Positions 1 through 12,204 are shown, numbered from the stretch's first letter. The stretch is 64,000 nucleotides of DNA from Argyresthia goedartella (GCA_949825045.1 OX463820.1:11358501-11422500); one strand, 5' to 3'. Notes: a model not told the origin generated them from the letters alone. Numbers and translations: made by a program.

Positions 1-420
1 AAACATGTAAAAAACCGGCTTTTCACAAATATCTCTCTTCCTATGGGTTCAATGATGATGGCATCTTTATAACAATAGTAGAGCATAACATTTTAAATAT
101 TGTCTTAAAAGTCACAATAAATAACGTGTCCGCGTCTCACATTATTCAAGCTCAAGCTTGAAAGTAACAAATCGGTTTTTGGCAAATATCTCGAAGCCTA
201 TCGTTCCGCGTGTTTATGCCCTATAATTTTTTATGAAGATTCCGTCATCATTGAAACCATGGTAAGCGAGATATTTGCCAAAAACATTTTTTGTTAACTT
301 GAGCTTGAATAATGTGTGACACGGACACGTGATTTAATGTAACTTTGAGACAACACCAAGGAGGCCCCAATATAGGGTTTAAGCAAGTTTCCAGCTCACT
401 ATCTCACATTCCGAGAGATT
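1..420. repeat. Partial hairpin MITE, family D (right part)
   Basis: Two long arms face each other: about 101-193 and 266-352 are imperfect inverse complements. Matching pieces include GTGTCCG near 127 and CGGACAC near 322, and TTTTTGGCAAATATCTCG near 175 against its complement near 268. The right end (CCCAATATAGGGTTTAAGCA, about 372) resembles the right ends of copies at 10,976-11,590 and 44,617-45,228. No ORF of its own is visible, so I read it as a non-autonomous DNA element cut by the window edge. Confidence 0.6.
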
Positions 421-1624
421 GGCCCACTTGTCAGCCTAACTTTCATGCATTAGTGGAGCTACCTGCGCGCTCTAACGCCATACGTAAAACACATTCACAG
501 TAAGACCTGATAAAAGGATATCGCCATGATTTTGCATTCGCGTAGATGACAATAATCACCATCCTTTTGCAAAAAATACTAGAATTAACAGCTGTTAGTG
601 AGAGAAAACAGCGTTAGTCAAGTAGAATCATGGAATCAAGATCTGCGTGTAAAATTGTACGTAAGTTCCCTGTGAATAGAAGCAAGACTAGTAAACACAA
701 CTATTAAGATCAAAGTGCTATTTTGATCATACACATTATTTTCTCCATCAACCTGATAGGAAACATGGGAACCCAGGCCCACTTCTACACCTAGACATCA
801 TTAAACTCCGTCCTGAGTACCCTTGAGCTTGCTGGTATATCGAAGTTCTTTGCATAGAGTTGGTGTTTTGCGCTTTTGGTTTTATCCCCCGAAAAGAATA
901 TGAGCAAGCCTATTTGTCAATTGATGGTTGTCCTTATGTTATTTTATCACAACGCCTGCGCATGTTTATCCTTAACGTGGCTGGAACAGAGTTCTGGTAT
1001 TAACCTGCCTTACTGTTTTATATTTATCGAAATTCGTGAGAAGGAGTATAACCATATTTTTATTCTAATAATCAAAATAAAAATCTGATTAAATGTTTTT
1101 TTAGTCGATTTGTCTTTATTCTAGGAATAGGTAGGAACATATGTATACGCTTGGACGGTACCTGGGGCATGTTCATTTTCTGCTCCAGCAGAGTAGCCAA
1201 CTGGACTTCATAGCCAAATCTCACGTCTCAGCAAATCTAACCAGTAGTTCCCAATTGAATGTATTGTTAAATTTCACCACTGTGATTCTAGACTACGATC
1301 TAATCAATCTTTATACTACGCCTTAATTTATCTTTTGATAATTATATGAGATTTGCGGCAGAAAATCGTCAAAAACGCCTTACGGTCTATTTATGGACGC
1401 CCAGTTCCGAATAAATATTGTTAGCAACAGCCATATCGGTGAGTACATTATCCGAATACCATTTGGAGACAGACCATATAGAGACCATTGCAACTGACTT
1501 GCCCATATATTTAATATAATGCTGACTTGCTAGAACAAGATGTAGATATATCAAATTGAGCAGGTTAGCTGCCATAAATGGATTTCCGGCGAGCTGGCAG
1601 CACAATTTTGTTACCTCACCTACC
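421..1624. other. No recognisable feature
   Basis: The stretch is AT-rich. Short ORFs occur on both strands, but none has recognisable protein motifs, splice context or similarity to other parts of the window. Confidence 0.5.
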
Positions 1625-1630
1625 AAAACA

Positions 1631-1869
1631 ATAGAGAAGTGAATACTTTACAACTAATAGCCTAAAGGAAATTCACAAGAATCGTGCACTTTGTATCAAA
1701 TCTTTGAAATTTGATATAGGTCTTCTTAAAAAATCTCGAAATGATTTAATTCCTCGCATCCTAGAACTTATAAAAAGTGGTGTTACTCAAGATTTTGTGT
1801 CTAGAAACCCATCTACAAAGAATATTCCCACACAGATGGCGGCCATACTGGATGCTATAAATCCACCTC
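1631..1869 (+). other. Unrecognised open stretch beside a long inverted repeat
   Basis: About 75 codons are open from the stop before 1,631 up to the inverted repeat. The reading includes KKSRNDLIPRILELIKSG and looks protein-like, with mixed charge and no low complexity. I do not recognise a family. It could be the end of a decayed transposon or retroelement ORF, or chance. No start codon or splice site supports it as a host gene. Confidence 0.15.
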
Positions 1870-2711
1870 TTCTGAAAAGTCCGTGGGGTACAACGATGAG
1901 CCGCGTTGAGCCCCACAGGCCTTTCAGAATTTCAAACAGCTCGAAAAGCCAGAGCCCTACAGCGCGACGCTGCGTTGTACCACACGGGGTTTCCAGCGCT
2001 CACATTGACAATTTATCGTCTGAATAGACCGTGGGGTACAGCGCCTGCGGCGTTGTATCGCTCTGGCTATTCGTGAATTAACTTGTAGCAAAAAAATTGG
2101 AGCGCTTCAATGCCCCTATGTATTTCTTAATTTTAGTAATTCAAAATGTATACTTCTTTTTGATCAAGTTTGTTCAAAATACGGCCAAAAAATATGTAGT
2201 TTCTTGTTTTTTTCCCTGCCCCCTTCTTCACCGCGCCTAGTTTATACTAAAATTTAGAGCCAATAGGTTGCTACTGGTCTACTACTAAAGTTACGTTATG
2301 TTAGGTCAAAAATTTATGTACTACCTAGAGCCTAGCGGAGGGGAGCGGAGCTTGGCGGCCCTATGTAGTTTTACAGAATCGTATAGGTTGCTTATTTGGA
2401 ATTTATTTTCGACCAGCAATTACGTACAAACTTTGTTTTTGTCTTTTCGCTAAACCAGTTTTTATCAGCGTCGCACCGCACGCGCTTGGTACGCCAATCC
2501 GCTTTCTCTCACTCCTAGTGCATGGGTCGCACGCGTTGTACCCCACGGGCTATACAGACGATGAATTGTCAATGTCAGCGCTAAAAATTCCGTGTGGTAC
2601 AATGCAGCGTCGCGCTGTAGCGCTCTGGGTCTTCAAGCGGTTCGGAATTCTGAAGAGCCCGTGGAGCACACACAACGCGGCCCAGCGTTGTACCCCACGG
2701 GGTTTTCAGAA
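1870..2711. repeat. Long inverted repeat, about 183-bp arms
   Basis: Arm 1 (about 1,870-2,052) and arm 2 (about 2,528-2,711) are inverse complements with roughly 80-85% identity by eye. Each arm also contains short units around CCGTGGGGTACAACG or the inverse, so the arms have internal structure. The spacer of about 475 bp holds a relic of MITE family G. As RNA it would fold into a long stem. It is most likely a foldback DNA transposon. Confidence 0.7.
2225..2440 (-). repeat. MITE family G relic in the inverted-repeat loop
   Basis: Read on the minus strand, this resembles the interior of the element at 26,033-26,350. Shared blocks are GCTGGTCGAAAAT, AAGCAACC, CGCTCC-rich text and a GACCTA-ACAT-AACTTTAGT stretch. 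The terminal CTAGTTTTA-type repeats are degraded here. Confidence 0.5.
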
Positions 2712-4850
2712 GACGCGTCCTGGCCACGAGAGGTCGCTTGCGGTCATTCTAGGAGGTGGTGGAAAGTGCACGATTATTATGTATTTCGTATTTTGTATTG
2801 TCTATCACACCATTTTAAATGCAATAATATAATTGAACCTCTGTTAGTACCTACGAAATAACGCGAGTGTGCATATTCTGGCGAAGCCGGCTTTAAAAAT
2901 TTGAACTTTGGTTTGGGAATGAACCAATGTAAACTACGATAGTCAAGCTGAGAGTACTTTTGGCACGCTAACGGTAATGTGAGACCGTACCTCGTACTTA
3001 CCACAGATCACTGAATAGCAAAAAATGTCCAGAATGATAACAAGTGATAGGAATAGGCAAATACTGGCTGTCCCAAAAGGAACTTCGTATTTTATACAAT
3101 CGCTAAAAAAGTAAGAAAGCCATCTACAGGAAATATGTTTAATATCATAGTGCGACCCTTGGGTATTTATTTCTTAAAAATAACATCGTTCAAATGTAAA
3201 CCATGGCGGTCCCAGCACTCACTTAACCGAACACTAAAACTGCCCAAAACGGCTCGGGGTGGGCAGAATCGCGATGGACAGGTAAACAGTCCCCACGGTT
3301 TCTGGCGTTGATTCTTGATGAACTTCGTCGCTTATGAAAATGGTTGTAGAACTTTGGAGAGAAAAGTCCAACACTGTAAAACTAAAATCTGGGCAATCCA
3401 GGTCAAGTCAACGCCAGAAACCGTGAGAATGCCGGGTTTTTTGTCGATGGAACTTTTTTTTATTAGTCTCCTTTCCTTTATGTACTTTAGCTCCTTATGT
3501 TACGATCACTGCCGGTTCTAATTGCTAAAATTAGACAACACCATAAACTGTAAAACTGTGTGTTACGGCTTTACCCCGAATATGTAGGTAGTAAGTATTT
3601 ATAGGATGGTTTTAATACGAACTGCTTACAGTATTTCGGTAAAATATTGCAGTATTTTTGATAAGCTGCGTCTTTATTTAACGCATTTCATAGCATGGTC
3701 CTAGGATGCATGGAATTTCTCTCTTTTATCATGGTTCAATTAATGTCCAATTGCGTCTATAAAAAATGTAGCCCATTACCGTCCGCACCGAGAGGCACAG
3801 GCCTTTACCCAGATACGAGTAAGATCGAGCCTTACTCCAAGCTGGCTCAGTGCGGGTTGATAAAAGGGGTTTTGGGGTTTTACGACTACAACTACCAGGT
3901 AGCGATAGTAGCCGGGAACTACAGCTTAACGTGTCACAGATGACTCGTTAAGCTGTAGGATTATCGGACATTCCTTGTTTTCTGAAAAACATTCCGTGTT
4001 TCAGAAAACGCGATTTGGAGATCTTGGAGATTTTTCCGCTATTATAAGAAGAATCTGTAGGAAGAGTGCATCGCAGTAAAATAGATTATCACTTAAAATA
4101 ATAGTTCATTTAGAGTAGCGTAACGCAGTAAACTGTGAATGTTATTTACATCGAAACAGCGGCAACTCACAGAGCGGGGCACCACAGTAGCGCGAACAAA
4201 AACAACGCATCAACTCTAAAAATACTCTACTCGAAAACAAGCTCTACCTCGCTCACTGCGCTTGCGTGGCTCCAATTTAAGGCCGCCTCTGGGAACGAAT
4301 TATAGAACCACGAAGTAGAGAGCGGCGTTTGAAATTCGAAGCCACACACACACACAAATGCAACGGCAAGCGTATTCATAGCCTGCGTGTGTTGAGTGTC
4401 GTACGGTTAGAAGGATTGGGGTAGTGTGAGTGCGTGGTCTCGAACAAATAATATTGTTTGATACGCTTGAATGAGGTTATCAACGTCGCTTGTATTAGTG
4501 TGCGTGAGTCGTACGTGCGGCCAGGCACATTGAAGTGGCTGAGGGGTATTCGTTTTTATTTTTATTTCGGCTTGGTCCCGGCGTTTTAACTGAAGGGTCA
4601 AATGTGAATAGCAGGTTTATTGAGACGTTCTGTCGCTTGGTGACGTGGGCTTGGGATTATAATAGCAGTTATAATTTATGGACCGAGATGTAAATCACAC
4701 GGCTTGACATGAAAGGCGTTATTAAGGTCGCTTTTAGGTCGTTTTAGTTATTGCCAAGTTGGAGACGTTTCTTTTTGTAGGTATCTAATTAAGTTGTGAC
4801 GAATAGCCACAATTTTTAGAATTGCTAATGTATCTATAGTATATGTAAAT
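2712..4850. other. No recognisable gene
   Basis: Only short ORFs without motifs are present. Small local features are a hairpin around 3,919-3,960 (CAGCTTAACG against CGTTAAGCTG), a CA dinucleotide run near 4,345, and a GGCTGTCCCAAAA start near 3,067 of the kind seen at DNA-transposon relics. Confidence 0.45.
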
Positions 4851-4854
4851 TACT

Positions 4855-5345
4855 CTAGGCGTTTTCTCCTTAGTTTTTCCAGCCACTGATGGTCGTGTGT
4901 TCTACACTGGCGTAGCAGATGTGTCCATCCCAGTTCCCAGTTTCTTGGTTTGATTTTGAAGTCTTCCATGAGGCGCTTGCCTGTGTCCTTAGACCTGCGC
5001 ATTGGGTGCCCACAGGTCTTCTTGCGTCAGCTATTTAGCCGAGCATCACTCTACGGGGTAGTCTGTCAGCATCTTGTCTTTGTACGTACCCCAGCCATTG
5101 CAATCTTCTCTGTTTTATAGTGGCGTTGATTTTACCAGTGTGAGTGATGTGTAGGACTTCCTCGTTCATCATTGTGTCCTCCCATGTGACTCCTATAATA
5201 ACTCGCAGGCAGCGCATGGGAAAGTCGTTGAGTCGGCGTTCCTGTTTGCTGTATCCATGTCATGTCATCCATGTTTCACCACCATACAGGAACTTACTCA
5301 AAACGCAGGAACTGTACACGAGGACTTTGGTATGGGTGGTGAGTT
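4855..5345 (-). pseudogene. Non-LTR retrotransposon ORF2 C-terminal relic
   Basis: The minus strand reads as the region after the reverse transcriptase in LINE ORF2. An open segment (5,035-5,217) contains MRCLRVIIGVTWEDTMMNEE and then QRRLQWLGYVQRQDADRLPR. This is the usual 'hKRRLQWLGHVxRxxxxRLP' block that follows RT in many insect LINEs. Reading on past frame breaks, 4,870-5,030 gives GHPMRRSKDTGKRLMEDF and a NWELGWTHLLRQ-like end. Upstream (5,220-5,340) gives FLYGGETW. Stops and frameshifts show it is dead. The clade is not certain. Confidence 0.75.
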
Positions 5346-8344
5346 TATAATATACAGAATTGCTCAATTAATCAATATTAGGTAGGTAATCATAAATTTA
5401 ACAAAACATGATCCTCCTTTGCTCAAAGGCTTAGCTAAATGTAGAGTCGTCGGTATATGTGGAACCTTTTAAGGATTAACTTTTAAGTAGGCTATCAAAT
5501 TCAGTGTCGCGTCCAGTATGGTACCAATTGGGTAAGCTAAGAAGTAGAGGTAGAAACTGCCAAATGAAGAACGTTCAGAGTTATTCTATATTTTTAACGA
5601 ATATTAGGCAGTGGACTGACCAGACACAACAGTATTCTTTAATAAAACTCAATTCTTTTCGTGACATTTCACTTCCTCAAAAATAATTCCTCCTAACCTC
5701 CCAAAGGTCCGCTCTCAGCTCTGAGAGATGTCTTAGCTGTGTCACAATGGTGCATTCGCCATATCAAATATGTAATTTTCCCGCGCTTGAGATAGTTTAT
5801 TTACGGGCGTTATGCCCGGTTTAAAATTAGTTTTGATAACTTACAGTCTTACCTATAAAAAATAACTCATTTATGTTTGTAGACCTGTTTCAGCAAAATC
5901 CTCTTTAAACCTTAATGAGCGTTTTATGTTTTTGTGATTTATAAAAGTGCAGCAAGTCAGTTTTAACAAAAACACTGTTGTAAGTTCATTTATTCTTTTA
6001 GGGTCTGTGTATGTCGGCAGAAGGAAGAGAATCCAAAACCGTTAACTCAATAAAAAAGAAACTGTGTCTGTGTCAATTTACTCTGTGTTCCAACAAAAAA
6101 AAAACAATCAACATAAATTTTCAGATTAACGAAACTCTTTGCTATTCATACATTGACAACTGACTGATATTTGCTTTTGGCATTTGGTGTACACCAAAGA
6201 GAATATAATGTGTGATATTATCTAAAATGGGCTTTTCGAACTGTTATATAAGGGTCTGAGCTACTTTGAGTTGTAAAAGGTGTAAACGAACCTAAAATTC
6301 AGATTTTATTATATAAATCACAACTTTGAGAGAACGGGTTGTAAGACTGCTTTAACTCCATATTGTGAGTCTTTTAGAGAAATTGAATCTTTATAAATAA
6401 CACTGTTAATTTGATTTAAAACTCATTTCAGCCAATCACGTACTGCTATATTGAATTACTCTTAGAATAATCGCCTGTTACATTTGCCCACTCATTAAGA
6501 AACTGGGGGTAGGATAAGCAAAACCATAAGCGACCTCAGAATTAGACTTGTGAACTTTCCTCGCCTAACTTAACCGCAAGCCAGTATTATCTTTAAGAAA
6601 ATACACTCAGGACGAAGGTTTTAACTATCATATCTCCAAATTATCCGCTCGAGATCAGGCAACTGTGTGGCTCAGTCGTGACTTCTTGAGGTAACGTTTT
6701 AAGCCGTTTTGGTCCTGGAAATGTAACAGCCCGTTATTAATTGAGTTTCAGAAACCGGGAGCAAAAGTATCTTCCTGTTCTAGGCTGAAACTCAAAAACA
6801 ACTCAAAGTATGGACGGAACTCAACCGCACAGGAGCGTAATTCCGGTACACAATGACTGCTAAAGGACAATTACATGACGACACGGGTCAACTTTAGATA
6901 TCCAATGTTTGGCGGTTGGACAATATTTTTAAGCAATTATGGTAAAAATTAAGTTAATTGGTAAGCATAATAATTTAGGTGATCACTAAAGGGACAGATA
7001 CACCGAGACGAATGGCATGGCAAGGCCTGTAGGCCTCCTCGTGTACGTGCTTGAATAATGTACTCAAGAATGGATTCTCTAAGCAGACTGCTGATGACGA
7101 TGATACTCGAAGTCATGTTGGCGTGATCTCTCATAACGGCAGGCACCAGTATGTATACATTTATGTTGAACTTTACTTAAGTAACTGCTTAAGCAGCAGC
7201 TTGTGCGACAGGACATAAAGAATGCACCTATCTAATCCACAGCGGACACTTTCCGAAATTCTCCGAAGCAGCGGCGCCGGCGCAGAGCAAAGACACCGTG
7301 CGTATGCGCACCTCGTTAACGGCTCGCTGGAATCCTGCCCTGCATCGACAAACAACCAGTTTGCCCATCGGTGGCCAAGTACCCATCGAGGTAGGCAAGC
7401 TCTAAATTGCCCTTTCTGTAGGTAATTTGCCGATTCCCTAAAGAAAAAGGTTCAGTAAAAGTTACCTTCAACAATCGATAAAAATCTCCTGATATCTATG
7501 AAGATTCGCCTAAGCTTGGCAAGTGAGAGGTCATGATCAGGCCCCTCCACAATCCACGGCTAATCAACTCAGTTTTTGTCTTATTGAAATTTAGACCGAC
7601 TTGCACCAAGACTTGACTGCCGATAAATACAGTTTAACCCTCTCAATAGCCATAAAAAAGGCTATAAACAGCCAAATTGACATGGCGGCCAGCCACATTA
7701 CCGATTATTTAGTATTTTTCATTTACTCAGTCAGTCGAACAATGTGGGATACCAGAGAGAAGGTACGTTTATCCTCTATTTCCGGTCGGTATTGCCAGTA
7801 ATAACAAAGAATAGTGGGTGGTAGTAATTAATTTATAAAAATAAATATAAATATTATTCCAAGTCCACACTAGGTGTTCACGCGCGAGTAAACGGTAGGT
7901 AAATTAAAATTTAATGCAAGTCCATACTAGGTGTTCATACGCGATTGGACAGGTTAACACAACGTATATACAAGACGGCTTTCTTAAGTGCGAACGACTG
8001 ACAGGCAACAACCCCGCCGTGGTTGAATACGTAACTTGGTGAACACGTGTTGAACTGAAGTTGTTTAAACTGAATTTAGCGGCTGTCAAAAGTCTGGTGC
8101 AAGTCGCCCTTAGTGTATGGAACAACTGACACTTTTCCACAATCTTCGGTCGATGTTAGTTACTGAATAAGGGGGCAGGTCATTTCCACAATCAGTATTG
8201 ATAGATAGAACTATCAGGAAAAGTGCAAGAAACAGTAGGTACTGATTCATAATGAAAAACCAGAGCGAGACAAAACGTCGAAACATTGCCCATTTACAAG
8301 TTGTTAAAAGTCTAGGTGAAGTGATCTGAATAAAACTAATAAAT
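5346..8344. other. No recognisable gene; one MITE relic and a short tandem repeat
   Basis: I see no ORF with recognisable domains. Contents are a family F MITE relic (about 6,405-6,510) and two near-identical 29-bp units (7,859-7,888 and 7,917-7,945, AGTCCAYACTAGGTGTTCA). A slightly GC-richer patch at 7,230-7,410 has no assignable function. Confidence 0.45.
6405..6510. repeat. MITE family F relic
   Basis: It contains the family's conserved core (ATTTCAGCCAATCACG, then a GAATTA-rich block) and ends in AGAAACTGGGGGTA. The same order appears at 23,645-23,777 and 45,071-45,207. The left terminus is eroded. Confidence 0.55.
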
Positions 8345-8950
8345 TTCAGATATATTTCATAATTCTTTATTGCACACAAATATTTTACAAGTTACATAAA
8401 AGAAAATGTATGTACAAAGGCGAGCTTATCTCTAAAAAGAGATTTCTTCCAGAAAACCAAGACAATAAAGGAAATATTATTGTAAAAGGTAGATAGGCAG
8501 CGCACAATAACTAGTATAAATAAAATGCCAAGGAATAAATTAAATACTTATAAAATAAAGACAGTAACTACTAAATTAGTACCGAAATATACCACATACA
8601 CTTTACATATAAATACATACAATAACTTTTAAGAAAGGCAGAGGTAGAGCTTTTTAATACTTTTCCTAAAAGAGAAAAGAGTGGGACTGTCTCTTATAGT
8701 GCAAGGAAGTGCGTTCCAAAGTCGGACCGCCTGCAACCTGAAAGAGTGTTTATACGCAGCATTGTTATGCCGCGGAGAGGCTAAAAGTGAGACAGTGTGA
8801 GATCTCCGGTGCCGATCTCACGAAAAGAGATACTCAAAACGGTCTCGAAGGTAGTTGGAGTAGCTCGGATTTTTCAAGACATTGAACAGATAATAAAGAA
8901 TGTGAGAGTCTCGGCGACGACGAATCGGTAGCCACCCCAACTCTTCTTAT
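8345..8950 (-). pseudogene. Jockey-like LINE 3' end (ORF2 C-terminus plus 3' UTR)
   Basis: On the minus strand, 8,945 down to about 8,650 reads RRRRDSHILYYLFNVL, then NYLRDRFEYLFS, RRSHTVSLL, HNNAAYKHSFRLQAVRLWN and ALPCTIRDSPTLFSFRKSI before a stop. The pattern of RRDSH, then a loop, then RLWNxLPxxIR is the typical extreme C-terminus of Jockey/CR1-like ORF2 proteins. The 3' UTR follows and ends near 8,345 with CTTTATTGCACACAA (a reversed TTGTGTGCAATAAAG). It carries a small stem-loop (CTTATCTCTAAAAAGAGAT). One stop interrupts the protein. It is the same family as 9,965-10,665 and the tail at 29,030-29,165. Confidence 0.82.
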
Positions 8951-9452
8951 ATATCTATACAGATGTCTTTAGTCTTTTAGCAATTTGCACGAGATTTTGT
9001 CATGTCCTATCGTACAGTTGCTTCTTAACAAAGTGATTAAATAGCTGACACTCCCTCGCTCGTATTGAGTTTTATTTTAAAGTGACGCCCGGCTCAGGGA
9101 CGATAGTTTAGGTATTGTTTTTAAATAAAAATTCCTGAAATAACCGCAACTTGCGGACACCCACAGCCGGTGCACGATGCGTGCGGTGGCGGAGTGGCGA
9201 AGCGCTGCGATTGTGGCCATAATTAAAAGAAAACTCCATTTCAGTGTCAGTGTCGTGTTGGTGACTCCCCCCTTGAGTCGGGGGTCCCTTTACAAATCAA
9301 CAAGCTGTTTATTGGACTTACGATCAGAGCGGTGTCTGGAACTTTTCTTAAAGATTTTTCGGTAAGCCGCGACACCTTTCTGAATTTCAAGTAATTTCAA
9401 CTGATCATGAATTTTTAAGATAAGTGTGAGGCCATCTTCGTCATTTGTTTCA

Positions 9453-9610
9453 TCCCGGCCGGGGATGACGAAAAAATAAACAATCTCCCAGGTCTTGGAT
9501 GTTGTCATGTTATGTGACGTCGTTGTTCTGGTTATCACGACACAGGGTATCCTGGTGTGGGGCCAGAAGGTATGTACATATCTTCTGGCCCTACACAAGA
9601 TATGTACGTA
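9453..9610 (+). repeat. SINE family 2, partial copy
   Basis: The copy starts in the end of the tRNA-like head (CCCGGCCGGGGATGA) and continues through CCCAGGTCTTGGATGTT, GTTCTGGTTATCACGACA and CAGGGTATCCTGGTGTGGGG. It matches the bodies at 21,820-22,030 and 33,193-33,402. The A-box half of the head is missing. Confidence 0.65.
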
Positions 9611-9964
9611 TGCTCCTGTCTGTAAATTTTATTATATGTTATACAAGTATTTATTATATTGCGTGGCATCTCTGAAGGTAGGCACATGATGATCTTTCGT
9701 GATTGATACTCTTGTGCGATTGAAGTATTCGTAGGTTTATTCATAACCTTGTTAATTTTAGATAAGTACTTATCTAAAATATAAAATCTCTCTTCTTTTT
9801 TCTTTTTTTTTTATTAACTATACACTGAAGAATAATATAACATCTTAAAAAGGTCCACGAAAACCATATGGGTTTGTGTGTGGGTCCTAGTTTACGCTAT
9901 CATACATGATATTTTCTTAAATTAATTAGTACACTTGACAAATCATGTTCTGGTAGGTAAGTTG
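9611..9964. other. No recognisable feature
   Basis: AT-rich sequence with a T-rich tract near 9,795-9,812. No motif-bearing ORF is present. Confidence 0.4.
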
Positions 9965-10665
9965 AACTGAACAAACTCGAGCGACTTCAAAACCTCGGGA
10001 TTCGGTTTGTCTTCGGCCTGCGCAAGTATGACCACGTCTCGGAGTATCGCAGGGAGTTAAAGTGGCTAGGGATCGAATGAATGAAAGACGGATAGGGATC
10101 CGTCTTCGTCGGGATTCTCATATCCTCATCTGCCTCTATAACATCTTATTTAATCCTCGCTATCCTGTCTTCTTACGAGATCGTTTTGAATTTTTGTCCT
10201 CGGATAGGCCTCGGAGATCTCACGCTCGATCACTGCTTATAACTCCGCAACACAATACAGCCGCATATGAACATGGGTTCAGACTACGAGCTATCAGGCT
10301 CTGGAACAAACTTCCTAGCGCCATCAGAGACAGCCCGTCACTTTCTATTTTTAAAACTCCTTAAAAGAACACTATCTTTCTCTTCCATACTAGATTTATG
10401 TAGGTTTATTGCTTTGATATATATGTAGTATAATTTTGTCTATTTGTATTGATATTATTTATGTACATATTAGTAATTCGTTTATTATTTTAATATTTTT
10501 AACGTTGTGCACATAGGTCTACCCGTTATTTCATGTATTCTGTCCATATTAGGTTTGCTGGAAGAAATCTCTTTTTAGAGATAAGCTCGCCTTTGTACAC
10601 CTAGTTTCCATTTTGATGTATCTGTATCTTCTTTTTTTGTGCAATAAAGTATAAAGATAAAGTAA
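9965..10665 (+). pseudogene. Jockey-like LINE 3' end (ORF2 C-terminus plus 3' UTR)
   Basis: From 9,968 the frame reads LNKLERLQNLGIRFVFGL, then RKYDHVSEYRRELKWLGIE. After a small disrupting insertion, the open frame 10,062-10,364 gives GIRLRRDSHILICLYNIL, PVFLRDRFEFLSSDRPRRSH and FRLRAIRLWNKLPSAIRDSP. This is the conserved C-terminal tail after the RT domain. The 3' UTR holds the family stem-loop at about 10,567-10,590 (AATCTCTTTTTAGAGATAAG) and ends near 10,655 in TTGTGCAATAAAGTA. It is 5'-truncated, as usual for target-primed insertion. Confidence 0.85.
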
Positions 10666-10689
10666 GTTATTTGCATGTTTACACAACTA

Positions 10690-10975
10690 TTGATGTGGAG
10701 TTAGGGATTGGAAGGAGAGAAGTATTTTTTAAGTTTATGTTTTATGTTTAAGGATGATAATGTGTTTCTAATATCTGTAGGTAGATTGTTTATTAATCGC
10801 GGGATCAAGTAGGCAGCGGTACGCGGCTTAGGTTGGTTCATACTGAAAAATACGCGGATGATCTTCATTTCCAGAATCCGTTTATGATACAGTCCCGTCA
10901 CGTAAAAAGAACGCGGGCTCAATACCTTTTGTAGGGAATCCAGCATTCTTTGACCGTAGGGCATTACATTCTAGA
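10690..10975 (-). pseudogene. LINE ORF2 C-terminal fragment, second family
   Basis: An open minus-strand frame (10,701-10,964) contains RVFFSMNQPKPRTAAYLIPR and LINNLPTDIRNTL, ending HKLKKYFSPSNP. An 'R-T-A...IPRxxNxLPxDI...KKYF' ending is typical of LINE ORF2 termini. It is too short to place in a clade. It abuts the MITE D copy on its right. Confidence 0.55.
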
Positions 10976-11590
10976 TACTGTCTCAAACTCAAAAGTCACA
11001 ATAAATCACGTACCCGCGTCTCAAGTTATTCAGCTTTAAGCTGTTACAATTGTTATGAAGATGCAATCATTATTAAAACCGTATGAAGCGCGATATTTTC
11101 CAAAAACCTTTTATTGTGACTTTTGAGACCATATTCAGAATATTATGAATAATTTAAATTAAACCATACAAAGGGAGATATTTGCGAAAACCCGTTTCAT
11201 GACGACGTTTGACGACCCGAATGGCCGAGTCGGCAGTGACCCTGCCTACGGAGCCAGGGGTCCCTGGTTCGAGTTCCGGTGGGGGCAAATATTTGTTTGA
11301 TGAGAACAGATGTATGTACCCTAGTCATGGTTGCTTATCTATCTAAGTATAATATTTATCTATATAAGTATGTCTATCGTTGTCTAATACCCAAGATACA
11401 GGGAATCCTAGTTTGGGGCTAGATCAATGTGTGTAAATAGTGTCCAGGGTATTATTATTATTATATATATAGGACCCTTTTGACCTTGAATAACTTAATA
11501 CACTGACACGTGCCATACTGTAACTTTTGGGACATCATTAAGGATGCCCAAATAAAGAGTTTAGGCAAGTTTCCAGCTTATTATATGACA
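10976..11590. repeat. MITE family D, interrupted by a SINE
   Basis: The left part has opposing arms (10,985-11,025 and 11,105-11,130 carry AAAAGTCACAATAAA and TTATTGTGACTTTTGAGAC). The right part resumes after the SINE at 11,210-11,465. It ends with GGATGCCCAAATAAAGAG and AGGCAAGTTTCCAGCTTA, as in the copies at 1-420 and 44,617-45,228. It has no coding capacity. Confidence 0.65.
11210..11465 (+). repeat. SINE family 1 (tRNA-headed), nested in MITE D
   Basis: The head is tRNA-like: GACGACCCGAATGGCCGAGT gives an A-box-like segment, and GGTTCGAGTTCCGG (about 11,266-11,279) is a good Pol III B box. The body (CCTAGTCATGGTTG, TATCTATCTAAGTATAATAT, CCAAGATACAGGGAATCCTA) is shared with copies at 15,918-16,186 and 45,712-45,950. 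The tail is ATT-rich. It is transcribed by RNA polymerase III when active and is mobilised by LINE proteins. Confidence 0.82.
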
Positions 11591-12204
11591 ATCCGAGATC
11601 GACCCCCATCACAACCTTATCCTTCTTGCAATTAGACATTTCTCCCTTCCCGGGACTACAGTCCAACAAGCTAACTAACATCAGATTAAATGTTCACAAC
11701 ACGCTACATCCGTTATTCCGCCCCCTTTTATTACTTGCTAAGGGAAAGGAACTGATAGAAATACTTTGCGCAGTGGCGCATAGAAAATTGCTGGAAAAGA
11801 CAGTATTTGTCAGACTACTTGCGCCACTAATAAGCACGCTCGCGCCAAGACTCGTGCCACCAGATGGACAACATATGGCCAAGACATGTTTTGTTCGCCA
11901 TTTTAGTCCTAAACGGGCTATTGTTATATTTTAAAAAGATTAGTACTTTCGAATTTGCAATAGTATCGCTGTGAAAGGGTTTTTTTTAACTGTTATGTCG
12001 CCGTCGTAATTTTACTTTCATTGTTTTGTTTTTGTACTGTTCCACTTATTTTTGCATTATTGATTTCAGACTATTCAACTTTGTAGTGAAAGTGGTTGGG
12101 GAGGGTTATCTTGTCATTCCGCTTGCCTTTTATCTTGTTGCTATACCCATATTTAAGTACGAGACAGCTATCGTTATTGAGAGACATCTAAAAATCAATC
12201 TGTC
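11591..12204. other. No recognisable feature
   Basis: A 102-codon + strand frame (11,626-11,934) has no recognisable motif and no splice context. I do not call it a gene. Confidence 0.4.

Noticed and set aside
11210..11290. tRNA gene calls for the SINE heads
   Set aside because: A and B boxes are present, but acceptor stems do not close and the same body follows every copy, so they are SINEs.
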